A program made the translations under genes and the position numbers. Source: Sphingobium sp. Cam5-1 (GTDB lineage Bacteria; Pseudomonadota; Alphaproteobacteria; Sphingomonadales; Sphingomonadaceae). From it: a DNA stretch of 64,000 bases. Under the pieces are notes generated by a model, which worked only from the letters and a program-made list of their open reading frames with translations, was not told the DNA's origin and ran no database searches. The stretch is taken from positions 992,001 to 1,056,000 of the forward strand of contig NZ_CP065138.1 of assembly GCF_015693305.1 (NCBI RefSeq), in the 5' to 3' direction. Shown piece by piece: positions 9,635 through 18,199 of this stretch. Positions within the stretch are counted from its first letter, which is position 1. Every line of letters begins with the position of its first letter.

Positions 9635-11161
9635 GTGAAGCACGCCCTTTCCGTTACCCGTGAACAGGATTTCGCCGCCTGGTATCAGGCCGTCGTTAGC
9701 GAAGCCGACATGGCCGAGGAAAGCGGCGTTCGCGGCAGCATGGTCATCCGGCCATGGGGCTACGGTATCTGGGAACGTATCCAGAAGCTGCTGGACGAAC
9801 GGATCAAGGCGACCGGCCACGAAAACTGCTATTTCCCGCTCTTCATCCCGCTTTCCTATTTCGAAAAGGAAGCAGAGCATGTGGACGGCTTTGCCAAGGA
9901 AATGGCGGTCGTCACGCATCACCGCCTGATCCAGAAAGACGGCAAGCTGGTGCCTGATCCCGAGGCGAAGCTGGAAGAACCTTTAGTGGTTCGTCCGACT
10001 TCGGAGACGGTTATCGGCGCGGCCTTCTCACGTTGGGTGCAAAGCTGGCGCGACCTGCCGGTGCTGATCAACCAGTGGGCCAACGTCGTCCGCTGGGAAA
10101 TGCGCACCCGCATGTTCCTGCGCACGGCCGAGTTCCTCTGGCAGGAAGGGCATACGGCGCACGCCACCGTCGATGAGGCGATGGAAGAGACGATGAAGAT
10201 GCTGGAAGTCTACCGCAGCTTCGCCGAAGAGTGCGTTGCGTTGCCGGTGGTCGCTGGCGAAAAGCCGGAGAATGAGCGCTTCCCCGGTGCGGTTGCGACC
10301 TATTCGATTGAAGCGATGATGCAGGACGGCAAGGCGCTTCAGGCCGGCACGTCGCATTTCCTCGGCACGACCTTTTCGCGGGCGCAGAACATCAAGTTCC
10401 AAAATGCCGAAGGGCAACAGGAGCTGGCGCAGACGACCAGCTGGGGCATGTCGACGCGCATGATCGGCGGCCTCATCATGGTCCACGGCGATGATGATGG
10501 TCTGCGCGTGCCCCCGCGTCTGGCGCCTTATCAGGTCGTGGTCGTGCCGATGCTGCGCGACAATGACGAGGATGCGGCGATCCTGGATTATTGCGCCGAT
10601 CTGGTCGCCGCTTTGAACAAGCAGGACGTATTCCGCGAGCCCGTCCGCGCGCTTCTGGACAAGCGCCCCGCCAAGGCTGCCAACAAGCGCTGGGGCTGGG
10701 TGAAGAAGGGCGCGCCGATCGTGATCGAGGTAGGCGGCCGTGATGTGGCAGGCGGGAACGTTTCGGTTCTGCGCCGTGACCGGCTTTATCGCGATGATGG
10801 GAAGCTCGACAGCCAGATCGTCGCAAAGAGCGATTTTCTGGCCGCTGCGACCGGCATGCTGGAGGAGATTCAGCAGGCTCTGTTCGCCGATGCTCAGTCG
10901 CGGCTGCATGGCAACATCGACAAGTCGATCACGTCGCTGGATGCGCTCAAAGCCTATTTTGCCGCGAGCAAGAAGCAAGGCTGGGCGCTGGTGCAATGGT
11001 CGAAGCCCACGGGTCCGGCGCTCGATAAGGTGATCGAGTGGCTGAAGGGCGAGAAGCTGACGCTGCGTAACGTACCGCTGGATGCGGAGGCGGCCGATGG
11101 TGCGTGCATCTTCACCGGCGAAAAGGCGGTCGAGCGGGTGCTCGTGGGACGCAGCTACTAA
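9635..11161 (+). CDS. proS: Prolyl-tRNA synthetase, archaeal/eukaryal-like type
   Basis: Class II aminoacyl-tRNA synthetase charging tRNA-Pro. The 508-residue protein starts with GTG at 9635. Its layout is that of the archaeal/eukaryal-type (ProS type 3) enzyme: it lacks the large bacterial editing insertion and has a C-terminal extension ending in Tyr (GRSY). Class II motif 2 is in NVVRWEMRTRMFLRTAEFLWQEGH (shown as one stretch from about residue 150) and motif 3 near WGMSTRMIGGLIMVHGDDDG. Only one Cys lies in the C-terminal domain, so the zinc site of some relatives seems absent. A small hairpin (9580-9603) separates it from phaR. Confidence 0.93.
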   Translation: MKHALSVTREQDFAAWYQAVVSEADMAEESGVRGSMVIRPWGYGIWERIQKLLDERIKATGHENCYFPLFIPLSYFEKEAEHVDGFAKEMAVVTHHRLIQKDGKLVPDPEAKLEEPLVVRPTSETVIGAAFSRWVQSWRDLPVLINQWANVVRWEMRTRMFLRTAEFLWQEGHTAHATVDEAMEETMKMLEVYRSFAEECVALPVVAGEKPENERFPGAVATYSIEAMMQDGKALQAGTSHFLGTTFSRAQNIKFQNAEGQQELAQTTSWGMSTRMIGGLIMVHGDDDGLRVPPRLAPYQVVVVPMLRDNDEDAAILDYCADLVAALNKQDVFREPVRALLDKRPAKAANKRWGWVKKGAPIVIEVGGRDVAGGNVSVLRRDRLYRDDGKLDSQIVAKSDFLAAATGMLEEIQQALFADAQSRLHGNIDKSITSLDALKAYFAASKKQGWALVQWSKPTGPALDKVIEWLKGEKLTLRNVPLDAEAADGACIFTGEKAVERVLVGRSY

Positions 11162-11166
11162 TCAAT

Positions 11167-11262
11167 CTCCCCTCCCGCAGGCGGGGGGGATCAAGGGGTG
11201 GGGCCTCCGAAGGAGGCTCGCTACGCTCGCACCCACCCTAACCCCTTCCTTGAAAGGGAGGG
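11167..11262. repeat. Dispersed inverted-repeat element between proS and hslU
   Basis: CTCCCCTCCC...GGGGTGGGG on the left and ACCCACCCTAACCCC...GAAAGGGAGGG on the right form loosely matched inverted arms around a variable centre. The right arm closely matches the right arm of the element at 12583-12713. It lies between the convergent ends of proS and hslU and may also act as a terminator. Confidence 0.65.
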
Positions 11263-11274
11263 ACTTTATCTCAC

Positions 11275-12576
11275 TTACAGCACATATTTGCTGAGGTCGG
11301 TGTTGCGCGCCACTTCGCTCAGCTGCTTCTCGACATAGGCCGCGTCGATCACCAGCGTTTCGCCCTGGCGATCTTCAGCGTCGAAGCTCACATCTTCCAG
11401 CAGCTTTTCCATCACCGTCTGAAGACGGCGGGCGCCGATATTCTCGACCTCGCCATTCACCTCGGCAGCGATCTTCGCGACCGCGCGAATGCCGTCGGGT
11501 GTGAGGTCGATCGTGACGCCTTCGGTCGCCAACAATGCGCGATATTGCGCAACAAGACTTGCCTTGGTGTCGGACAGGATCGAGACGAAATCATCCTCCG
11601 TCAGCGCCTTCAGTTCGACACGGATCGGCAGGCGCCCTTGAAGCTCCGGCAGCAGGTCGCTGGGCTTCGCGACGTGGAACGCACCCGATGCGATGAACAG
11701 AATGTGATCCGTCTTCAGCGGCCCATATTTGGTGGATACCGTCGTACCCTCGATCAGCGGCAACAGGTCACGCTGCACGCCTTCGCGGCTTACGGAGCCG
11801 CCACGCACATCGCTCACCGCGATCTTGTCGATCTCATCGAGGAAGACGATGCCATTCTGCTCGGCGCTGGTGATCGCGACACGGGCGACATCGTCCTGAT
11901 CCAGCCGCTTGTCCTGCTCTTCTTCGACTAGCTTGTCCCAAGCCTCGGCTACGCGCAGCTTGCGACGCTTCTTCTGGGTCTGGCCGAATGCCTTTGACAT
12001 CATGTCGGACAGGTTGATCATGCCGACCTGGCCGCCCATGCCGGGGATTTCCATCGGCATGGAGGGGCTGTCGGCGACTTCCACCTCAACCTCGACGTCA
12101 TTCATCTGGTCGTTTTCGATCCGCTGACGGAAGGAGAGGCGGGTCGCCTCGCTCGCTTCCTTGCCGGTGAGGGCATCGAGCAGACGGCTCATCGCCGCCT
12201 CGGAAGCAGCTTCACGCACCGCCTCGCGGCGGCGATCCTTTTCCAGACGCACGGCTTCTTCGACCAGATCGCGCACGATCTGCTCCACATCGCGGCCGAC
12301 ATAGCCGACTTCGGTGAACTTCGTCGCCTCAACCTTCACGAACGGCGCGTCGGCGAGTTTCGCCAGACGGCGGCTGATCTCGGTTTTGCCGCAGCCTGTG
12401 GGGCCGATCATCAGGATATTCTTGGGCGTCACCTCATCGCGCAGATCGGGCGAGAGGCGCTGCCGACGCCAGCGGTTGCGCAGCGCCACGGCAACGGCGC
12501 GCTTGGCATCGGCTTGCCCTATGATGTGCGCATCGAGAGCGGAAACAATGGCTTTTGGGGTCAGATTGTCGTTCAT
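11275..12576 (-). CDS. hslU: ATP-dependent protease ATPase subunit HslU
   Basis: AAA+ unfoldase of the HslVU (ClpYQ) protease. With the ATG at 12576 it has 433 residues, the family norm. It starts with the typical [34 protein letters not shown] region; Walker A is GPTGCGKTE, Walker B FLDEID, and the C terminus ends LSKYVL, the tail that inserts into HslV. A 23-residue upstream extension is possible but is translated repeat sequence and is rejected. The gene follows hslV on the same strand with an inverted-repeat element of about 130 bp between them, and its ribosome-binding site is part of that element. Confidence 0.96.
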   Translation of the reverse strand: MNDNLTPKAIVSALDAHIIGQADAKRAVAVALRNRWRRQRLSPDLRDEVTPKNILMIGPTGCGKTEISRRLAKLADAPFVKVEATKFTEVGYVGRDVEQIVRDLVEEAVRLEKDRRREAVREAASEAAMSRLLDALTGKEASEATRLSFRQRIENDQMNDVEVEVEVADSPSMPMEIPGMGGQVGMINLSDMMSKAFGQTQKKRRKLRVAEAWDKLVEEEQDKRLDQDDVARVAITSAEQNGIVFLDEIDKIAVSDVRGGSVSREGVQRDLLPLIEGTTVSTKYGPLKTDHILFIASGAFHVAKPSDLLPELQGRLPIRVELKALTEDDFVSILSDTKASLVAQYRALLATEGVTIDLTPDGIRAVAKIAAEVNGEVENIGARRLQTVMEKLLEDVSFDAEDRQGETLVIDAAYVEKQLSEVARNTDLSKYVL

Positions 12577-12582
12577 TTCGGG

Positions 12583-12713
12583 CTCCCCCCTCCCTTTCAA
12601 AGGAGGGGCAGGGGTGGGTGCGATTGCGCCAGCAATCGCTGGCAACTTATCGGGGTAGGCCTGGACGCGCGTTCCGCGCGACCCACCCCAACCCCTCCCT
12701 TGAAAGGGAGGGG
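12583..12713. repeat. 33-bp inverted-repeat element between hslV and hslU
   Basis: Arms 12587-12619 and 12681-12713 match as inverted repeats at 30 of 33 positions. Each arm is also palindromic by itself (CCCCTCCCTT..AAGGGAGGGG). The last bases of the left arm, read on the minus strand as GGGAGGGGGGAG, supply the hslU ribosome-binding site six bases before its ATG. The right arm is shared with the element at 11167-11262, so hslU is bracketed by related repeats. Confidence 0.8.
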
Positions 12714-12723
12714 CTTTGATAGA

Positions 12724-13290
12724 CTAGGTCACGCTCGCCAATTCTTCGACCACAAGCTGGTCATTGGTATAGACGCAGATATCGGCCGCCACGGCCATAG
12801 CCTTACGCGCAAGCGTCTCTGCATCTTCCTCATACTCGACGAGCGCGCGGGCTGCTGCGAGCGCGAAATTGCCGCCAGATCCGATAGCCGCCACGCCGCC
12901 GACCGGCTCCAGCACGTCGCCATTGCCTGTCAGAATCAGCGTCACTTCCTTGTCGGCAACGATCATCATCGCCTCCAGATTGCGGAGATATTTGTCGGTG
13001 CGCCAGTCCTTGGCCAACTCCACGGCGGCGCGCATTAGCTGCCCATTGTGTCGTTCCAGCTTGGCTTCAAGCCGTTCGAACAGGGTGAAGGCGTCGGCCG
13101 TGGCCCCCGCAAAACCGCCGATGACGGAACCGTCATGCAGACGACGAACCTTGCGGGCGTTAGGCTTCATCACCGTTTGACCCATGGAAACCTGGCCATC
13201 ACCGGCCACGATCACCTTCCCATTTTTGCGTACGGACATGATGGTGGTGCCGTGCCAGACGGGCATGGCGGAGGAGCGTTGGTCGTTCAT
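12724..13290 (-). CDS. hslV: ATP-dependent protease peptidase subunit HslV
   Basis: Threonine peptidase of the HslVU complex, 188 residues from the ATG at 13290. The pro-segment ends WHG and the mature protein would begin TTI (N-terminal Thr nucleophile). GDGQVSMG and [14 protein letters not shown] are family motifs. An upstream in-frame ATG (13326) would lengthen the propeptide to an unusual size. The promoter probably lies in 13291-13465, which also separates it from a divergent small gene. Confidence 0.95.
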   Translation of the reverse strand: MNDQRSSAMPVWHGTTIMSVRKNGKVIVAGDGQVSMGQTVMKPNARKVRRLHDGSVIGGFAGATADAFTLFERLEAKLERHNGQLMRAAVELAKDWRTDKYLRNLEAMMIVADKEVTLILTGNGDVLEPVGGVAAIGSGGNFALAAARALVEYEEDAETLARKAMAVAADICVYTNDQLVVEELASVT

Positions 13291-13465
13291 GGCGCGGCAT
13301 ATGGGTGCGAATGGGCTACCGCGCAAGCATAGTAGCGGAGGGCGCCGGATCGTGTCATTTTCTGGACGGATTTATGACAATCCATTCAGGAACCGATCCC
13401 GGTCAATTGACTTTGTGCAGAGCAGCAAAGATCATGTCCGGACGGCGAATGGGAGAAAATTTCAC

Positions 13466-13654
13466 ATGTCTCTGAAAGCCAGAGCGCGAGAGAAGGTCGA
13501 GCGGGCAGGGATTTCCAACTATAGCTTCGACCATGACGTCCTTGTGATGTGCGGCGTCCGCTACACCATCGCGGCCTGCAACTGCGGCCAGCCGGATTGT
13601 GACGGCGTAAAGCTGGAAAGAAGCGCGGCCATGACTAACCGCGTCCTCCAATAA
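13466..13654 (+). CDS. Small Cys-containing hypothetical protein
   Basis: A 62-residue protein starting at an ATG 9 bases after GGGAGA. It has a basic N terminus (MSLKARAREKVERAG) and a centre with CGVRY and the cluster CNCGQPDC, giving four Cys in about 23 residues, which could bind a metal. No family recognised. It runs toward the entericidin-like gene. The longer frame upstream (from 13184) overlaps hslV antisense and is not supported. Confidence 0.6.
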   Translation: MSLKARAREKVERAGISNYSFDHDVLVMCGVRYTIAACNCGQPDCDGVKLERSAAMTNRVLQ

Positions 13655-13682
13655 TCGGTGTGAAGGTAAGGCTGGCCTATCC

Positions 13683-13808
13683 TTACATCGCCCTCTCACC
13701 GGCCCGACCGACCGATTCAATGTCCCGGCCAACGCCTTTGACCGTGTTGCAGGCCGCCAAGCTGGTGAGAAGAAGCCCAGTGATCACGAGGGCAATGGTC
13801 TGACGCAT
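13683..13808 (-). CDS. ecn: Entericidin-like small lipoprotein
   Basis: A 41-residue protein: a short basic start (MRQTIAL), a hydrophobic stretch, and a lipobox LAAC with the acylated Cys at position 20. The remainder contains NTVKGVGRDIESVGRA, typical of the entericidin A/B family of small membrane lipoproteins. GGGAG lies 9 bases before the ATG. The role in alphaproteobacteria is not established; some relatives belong to stress-induced toxin/antidote pairs, but only one copy is visible here. Confidence 0.82.
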   Translation of the reverse strand: MRQTIALVITGLLLTSLAACNTVKGVGRDIESVGRAGERAM

Positions 13809-13898
13809 CGATAGTCACTCCCTTTATCGTTCCCGCCACTAAACTTTCACGCCCAAAAGGCAATAAGTGCAATTTGCAGCTCCCCCTCTAAGCTCGTC

Positions 13899-13927
13899 TT
13901 GACAGGAGCCGTGGCCGATGCCAATGG
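13899..13927 (+). promoter_or_regulatory. Probable promoter of tRNA-Val
   Basis: A perfect TTGACA (13899-13904), a 17-nt spacer and a weak -10 CAATGG (13922-13927), placing transcription start about 10-15 bases before the tRNA 5' end. Confidence 0.45.
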
Positions 13928-13945
13928 CCGCATCCTCCTTTCAGG

Positions 13946-14020
13946 GGGCGCGTAGCTCAGCGGTAGAGCACACCCTTCACACGGGTGGGGTCACAGGTTC
14001 AATCCCTGTCGCGCCCACCA
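13946..14020 (+). tRNA. tRNA-Val (anticodon CAC)
   Basis: A 75-nt cloverleaf: acceptor GGGCGCG/CGCGCCC, D arm GCTC...GAGC, anticodon stem CACCC/GGGTG with loop TTCACAC (CAC reads GUG), T arm ACAGG-TTCAATC-CCTGT, discriminator A and encoded CCA. Confidence 0.97.
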
Positions 14021-14135
14021 TGATCTCCTTCGGTCATGGTGAGAAAGATTATGTCCCTACATTGATCTTTTCGTCCACTCCGCGTTAACTCGCGGCGATA
14101 CATCCGGCTGTCTTGGCCGAGGCGAAAGGATAAGG

Positions 14136-16370
14136 ATGTCCTCATTGTTGAAGGGCAGCACAGCCGCTCTGGCACTGCTGGCAAGTGCTGCCGTCCCGGT
14201 TTCCGCACAACAGCAACTGACGCTTGAGCGCATCTTCGCTAATCCCGACCTGTCGGGGCCTCAGCCGCGCGCGCTGAAGCTCTCACCGGATGGCAAGCTT
14301 GTCACGCTGCTCAAGCCGCGCGCGGACGAGAAGGAACGGCTGGACCTTTGGGCGATCGACAGCGCGGCCGGGGCTGAGCGCATGCTGGTGGATTCAAGGA
14401 AGACCGGCAGCGGCGCCGAGCTTTCAGAAGCGGAAAAGATGCAGCGCGAACGGGATCGGTCGGTGGCGGGCAGCACCGGGATCGTCGGCTATGACTGGGC
14501 TCCCAATGGCAAGAGCATCCTCGTTCCGGTGGATGGCGATCTTTACCTTGCGTCGCTCGATGGCCAGGTGTCGCGCCTGACCAACACTCCGGGCAGCGAA
14601 CTGAATGGCGTGGTCAGTCCCAAGGGCGGCTTTGTCTCCTTCGTCCGTGACGGCAACCTCTTCGTGCAGCCGATCGGCGGGCAGGAGCGGCAGGTCACGC
14701 AGGGCGCGAGCGACACGGTCAGCTGGGGCGTCGCGGAGTTCGTGGCGCAGGAGGAAATGGACCGGCGCACCGGCTATTGGTGGTCGCCTGACGACCAGTT
14801 GATCGCGGTTGCTCGCGTGGATGAAGCGCCGGTTGGCATCGTTACGCGGACCGCGATCGGCGGGGAAGGGACGAAGGTCTATCAGCAACGCTATCCCGCT
14901 GCGGGGACACCGAACGCGCTGGTTGACCTTTACGTCATGCGGCCGGATGGCAGTGGCCAAGTGAAGGTCGATCTTGGCGATGACAGCGACATCTATCTGG
15001 CGCGGGTCGATTGGTCCAAGGACGGCCGGACCCTTTACGTCCAACGTCAGACCCGCGACCAGAAGCGGCTCGATCTGCTCGCGGTCGATCCTGCGACGGG
15101 CAAGTCCAGGATCGTCCTGACCGAAAGGGCGAAAAGCTGGGTCAACCTTAGCAATAATTTCAAGCCGCTGAATGACGGCAGCTTCCTTTGGTGGTCGGAA
15201 AAGACGGGGCACGGCCATCTATACCATGTTCGCGGCGGCAAGTGGGTTGCCCTCACCAGCGGCACGTGGGAGGTGCGGGACGTGGTCGCGGTGGATGAGC
15301 GGCAGGGCACTGTCTACTTCACCGGCAATCGCGAAACGCCTTTGGAGCAGCAGCTTTACGCAGGCTCCCTGTCGGGCAAGGGGCCGTTGCGGCAGTTGAC
15401 CAGCAATGGCTGGTGGAACGATGCGGTGATGGACAGCGGCGCAACGCATCTGGTGATCTCCCGCAGCAACACGGACCAGCCCAAGCAGGTCTATCTGGCC
15501 GATGGCAGCGGCAAGCGGCTTCGGTGGCTGTCAGAAAATGCTATGACCGGGGATCACCCCTATGCCCCCTACCTCGCCAGCCATGCAAAGACGCGCTTTG
15601 GCACGATCAAGGCGGCGGATGGGTCAACGCTCTATACACGGATCATGACCCCGCCGCTGGAGCCGGGCAAGCAATACCCTGTCTTCATGCTGCATTATGG
15701 CGGGCCGGGAGCGGGGAGGGTGGTCACCAATCAATGGGGATCGCCCGTCTATCAATATCTGGTGGATCGCGGCTGGATCGTCTTTGCAATCGATAACAGG
15801 GGCACGCCGGATCGCGGCAAGGCGTTCGAGGATCAATTGTACCGCGCCATGGGGACGGTGGAAGTCGACGACCAGCTAAAGGGCGTCGAGTGGCTGAAAT
15901 CCCAGCCCTATGTCGATCCTCAGCGGATTGCGACCTATGGTTGGTCCTATGGCGGCTATATGTCGGTCAAGCTGCTCGAAAAGGCGCCAGGCCTGTTCTC
16001 TGCCGCGATCGCGGGCGCTCCCGTAACCCGCTGGGAGCTTTACGACACGCACTATACCGAGCGCTATCTGGGCAAGCCGCAGGACCGGCCCAGCGCCTAT
16101 CCCGCGTCCGGCGCCATCGATGATGCCGTCAAAATCAAGGACCCGATGCTGCTGATCCATGGCATGTCCGATGACAATGTCGTGTTCGACAACGCCACCG
16201 CCTTGATGGCCCGCATGCAGGCGGCCGCCGTACCGTTCGAGATGATGGTCTATCCCGGCCAGACGCACCGCGTGGGCGGCCCCGGCATCAGCATTCATCT
16301 ATGGCGCACGATCGAGGATTTCCTTCGCCGCAACGGAACCGCGCCCGAGGAGCCGCGCCTAGGTAAATAA
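14136..16370 (+). CDS. Secreted S9B (dipeptidyl-peptidase IV-like) serine peptidase
   Basis: A 744-residue protein. An N-terminal signal peptide (about 24 residues, ending VSAQ) predicts export. A beta-propeller domain (to about residue 490) with WSPDDQLIAVARVDE precedes an alpha/beta hydrolase domain with Ser604 (GWSYGGY), Asp680 (SDDNVVFDN) and His711 (GQTHRV). The EE pair typical of DPP-IV N-terminus recognition may be in VAQEEMDRR. Likely a periplasmic dipeptidyl peptidase used in peptide scavenging. GAAAGGA precedes the ATG by 5 bases. It stands alone between tRNA-Val and asd. Confidence 0.92.
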   Translation: MSSLLKGSTAALALLASAAVPVSAQQQLTLERIFANPDLSGPQPRALKLSPDGKLVTLLKPRADEKERLDLWAIDSAAGAERMLVDSRKTGSGAELSEAEKMQRERDRSVAGSTGIVGYDWAPNGKSILVPVDGDLYLASLDGQVSRLTNTPGSELNGVVSPKGGFVSFVRDGNLFVQPIGGQERQVTQGASDTVSWGVAEFVAQEEMDRRTGYWWSPDDQLIAVARVDEAPVGIVTRTAIGGEGTKVYQQRYPAAGTPNALVDLYVMRPDGSGQVKVDLGDDSDIYLARVDWSKDGRTLYVQRQTRDQKRLDLLAVDPATGKSRIVLTERAKSWVNLSNNFKPLNDGSFLWWSEKTGHGHLYHVRGGKWVALTSGTWEVRDVVAVDERQGTVYFTGNRETPLEQQLYAGSLSGKGPLRQLTSNGWWNDAVMDSGATHLVISRSNTDQPKQVYLADGSGKRLRWLSENAMTGDHPYAPYLASHAKTRFGTIKAADGSTLYTRIMTPPLEPGKQYPVFMLHYGGPGAGRVVTNQWGSPVYQYLVDRGWIVFAIDNRGTPDRGKAFEDQLYRAMGTVEVDDQLKGVEWLKSQPYVDPQRIATYGWSYGGYMSVKLLEKAPGLFSAAIAGAPVTRWELYDTHYTERYLGKPQDRPSAYPASGAIDDAVKIKDPMLLIHGMSDDNVVFDNATALMARMQAAAVPFEMMVYPGQTHRVGGPGISIHLWRTIEDFLRRNGTAPEEPRLGK

Positions 16371-16400
16371 AGGCTATCGGCGCGCAAAGCCGCTTCATGC

Positions 16401-16428
16401 TGGACAATTGCCGGGACAACGCTATGGC
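16401..16428 (+). promoter_or_regulatory. Possible asd promoter
   Basis: TGGACA (16401-16406), a 16-nt spacer and TATGGC (16423-16428), 40 bases before the proposed asd start. It argues against the longer in-frame start at 16397, which would overlap it. Confidence 0.35.
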
Positions 16429-16468
16429 GCGCCCTTGCGCAATTTTGCATGGAGTGGAGTCTTTAGTC

Positions 16469-17494
16469 ATGGGTTACAAGGTCGTCGTCGTTGGTGCCAC
16501 GGGCAATGTGGGCCGCGAAATGCTGACCATTCTCGCCGAGCGCGAGTTCCCGATTGACGAGATCGCGGCGGTCGCATCGCCCCGGTCGCAGGGCACCGAA
16601 ATCGATTTCGGTGACACCGGCAAGACGCTCAAAGTCAAAAATATCGAACATTTCGACTTCACGGGCTGGGACATCGCCCTGTTTGCCGCTGGCTCCGGCC
16701 CGACGGCTGAATATGCGCCCAAGGCGGCTGCGGCTGGCTGCGTGGTGATCGACAATTCGTCGCTTTACCGCATGGACCCCGATGTCCCGCTGATCGTGCC
16801 CGAAGTGAACCCGGACGCGATCGACGGCTATACGAAGAAGAACATCATCGCGAACCCGAATTGCTCGACCGCGCAAATGGTCGTTGCGCTCAAGCCCTTG
16901 CATGACGCCGCGAAGATCAAGCGCGTCGTCGTCGCCACCTACCAGTCGGTTTCCGGTGCTGGCAAAGAGGGCATGGACGAGCTGTTCGAACAGTCGCGCA
17001 ACATCTTCGTCGGCGACCCGGCGGAGGCCAAGAAGTTCACCAAGCAGATCGCCTTCAACGTGATCCCGCACATCGACGTCTTCCTGGACGATGGTTCGAC
17101 CAAGGAAGAATGGAAGATGGTTGCGGAAACCAAGAAGATCCTCGATCCCAAGGTGAAGGTCACGGCCACCTGCGTCCGCGTGCCCGTATTCGTCGGTCAC
17201 TCCGAAGCGTTGAACATCGAGTTCGAGAACGAAATCTCAGCCAAGGAAGCACAGGACATCCTGCGTGAAGCGCCGGGCGTCATGCTTGTCGACAAGCGCG
17301 AAGATGGGGGATACGTCACCCCGGTCGAGTGCGTGGGCGACTATGCGACTTTCGTCAGCCGCGTCCGCGAGGACTCGACCATCGACAACGGCCTCTCGCT
17401 CTGGTGCGTCAGCGACAACCTCCGCAAGGGTGCTGCGCTGAACGCGGTGCAGATCGCTGAACTGCTGGGCCGCCGCCACCTGAAGAAGGGCTGA
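16469..17494 (+). CDS. asd: Aspartate-semialdehyde dehydrogenase
   Basis: NADPH-dependent reduction of aspartyl phosphate in lysine/DAP, threonine and methionine synthesis. With ATG at 16469 (GGAGTGGAG upstream) it has 341 residues. The Rossmann motif VVGATGNVGREM is at the N terminus, the catalytic Cys132 is in NPNCSTAQM, and the substrate region includes ATYQSVSGAGKEG. The C-terminal segment around VGHSEALNIEFE is typical of the family. Confidence 0.96.
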   Translation: MGYKVVVVGATGNVGREMLTILAEREFPIDEIAAVASPRSQGTEIDFGDTGKTLKVKNIEHFDFTGWDIALFAAGSGPTAEYAPKAAAAGCVVIDNSSLYRMDPDVPLIVPEVNPDAIDGYTKKNIIANPNCSTAQMVVALKPLHDAAKIKRVVVATYQSVSGAGKEGMDELFEQSRNIFVGDPAEAKKFTKQIAFNVIPHIDVFLDDGSTKEEWKMVAETKKILDPKVKVTATCVRVPVFVGHSEALNIEFENEISAKEAQDILREAPGVMLVDKREDGGYVTPVECVGDYATFVSRVREDSTIDNGLSLWCVSDNLRKGAALNAVQIAELLGRRHLKKG

Positions 17495-17503
17495 GGCCAA
17501 CTG

Positions 17504-18199
17504 ATGACGTCCGGCGCTGCCGCTGTTTGGAAAAGCCTTCCGATAGCGCAGCGCCGGATTATCCTGCTGCTGATTGGCGCCATCGCCGCCGCGCAGGTCA
17601 ATCAGCCATTTCCCGAACTCGCGCCGTTACAGCATGGGCCAACGATCGCCCTCGCCTTGGCTGCGCCCTGGCTTCTGCGGCGCTGGCCTCTGAGTAATGG
17701 CGCAATGGCCTGCATCACCCTGTTTCTGCTCCTGCATACATTGGGCGGACGCTACATCTATTCCTATGTGCCCTATGACGATTGGGCGCGCTCGATGACA
17801 GGCCATGACCTTTCGAGCACCTTCGGGTGGCGGCGCAATGGTTATGACCGGCTCGTGCATTTCGCTTTTGGCCTGCTGCTGACACACCCGCTGGCGCAGA
17901 TCGCCCGGCGACGGGGTGGTATGACATTGTGCTGGAGCCTGGCCTTCGGTTTCGTCACGATCGGCTTTGTCAGCGCCCTTTATGAATCGTTCGAATGGCT
18001 GCTGACATTGATGGCGAAAGGAGAAACCGCCGACTGGTATAATGGCCAGCAAGGCGACGTCTGGGACCCGCAAAAGGACATGGCCGCCGCTCAGGTCGGT
18101 GCACTAATCGCCCTGCTGATCCTTGGCCTACGCCGCCATCGACAAGGTGGCGCCAAGGCCATATCGAGCAGCGGCGACACAGTGAGGGAGTTATCATGA
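17504..18199 (+). CDS. DUF2238 (YjdF-like) integral membrane protein
   Basis: A 231-residue multi-pass protein with about five to six hydrophobic segments. Conserved DUF2238 features are LHTLGGRYIYSYVPYDDW, NGYDRLVHFAFGLLL, an ESFEW pair within a membrane segment and GDVWDPQKDM. Function unknown. It begins 10 bases after asd and its stop overlaps the next gene (ATGA), so the three genes may be co-transcribed. Confidence 0.8.
   Translation: MTSGAAAVWKSLPIAQRRIILLLIGAIAAAQVNQPFPELAPLQHGPTIALALAAPWLLRRWPLSNGAMACITLFLLLHTLGGRYIYSYVPYDDWARSMTGHDLSSTFGWRRNGYDRLVHFAFGLLLTHPLAQIARRRGGMTLCWSLAFGFVTIGFVSALYESFEWLLTLMAKGETADWYNGQQGDVWDPQKDMAAAQVGALIALLILGLRRHRQGGAKAISSSGDTVRELS

Noticed and set aside
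13184..13465. N-terminal extension of the 62-residue Cys protein
   Set aside because: It would read antisense through the start of hslV; the internal ATG at 13466 has a proper ribosome-binding site.
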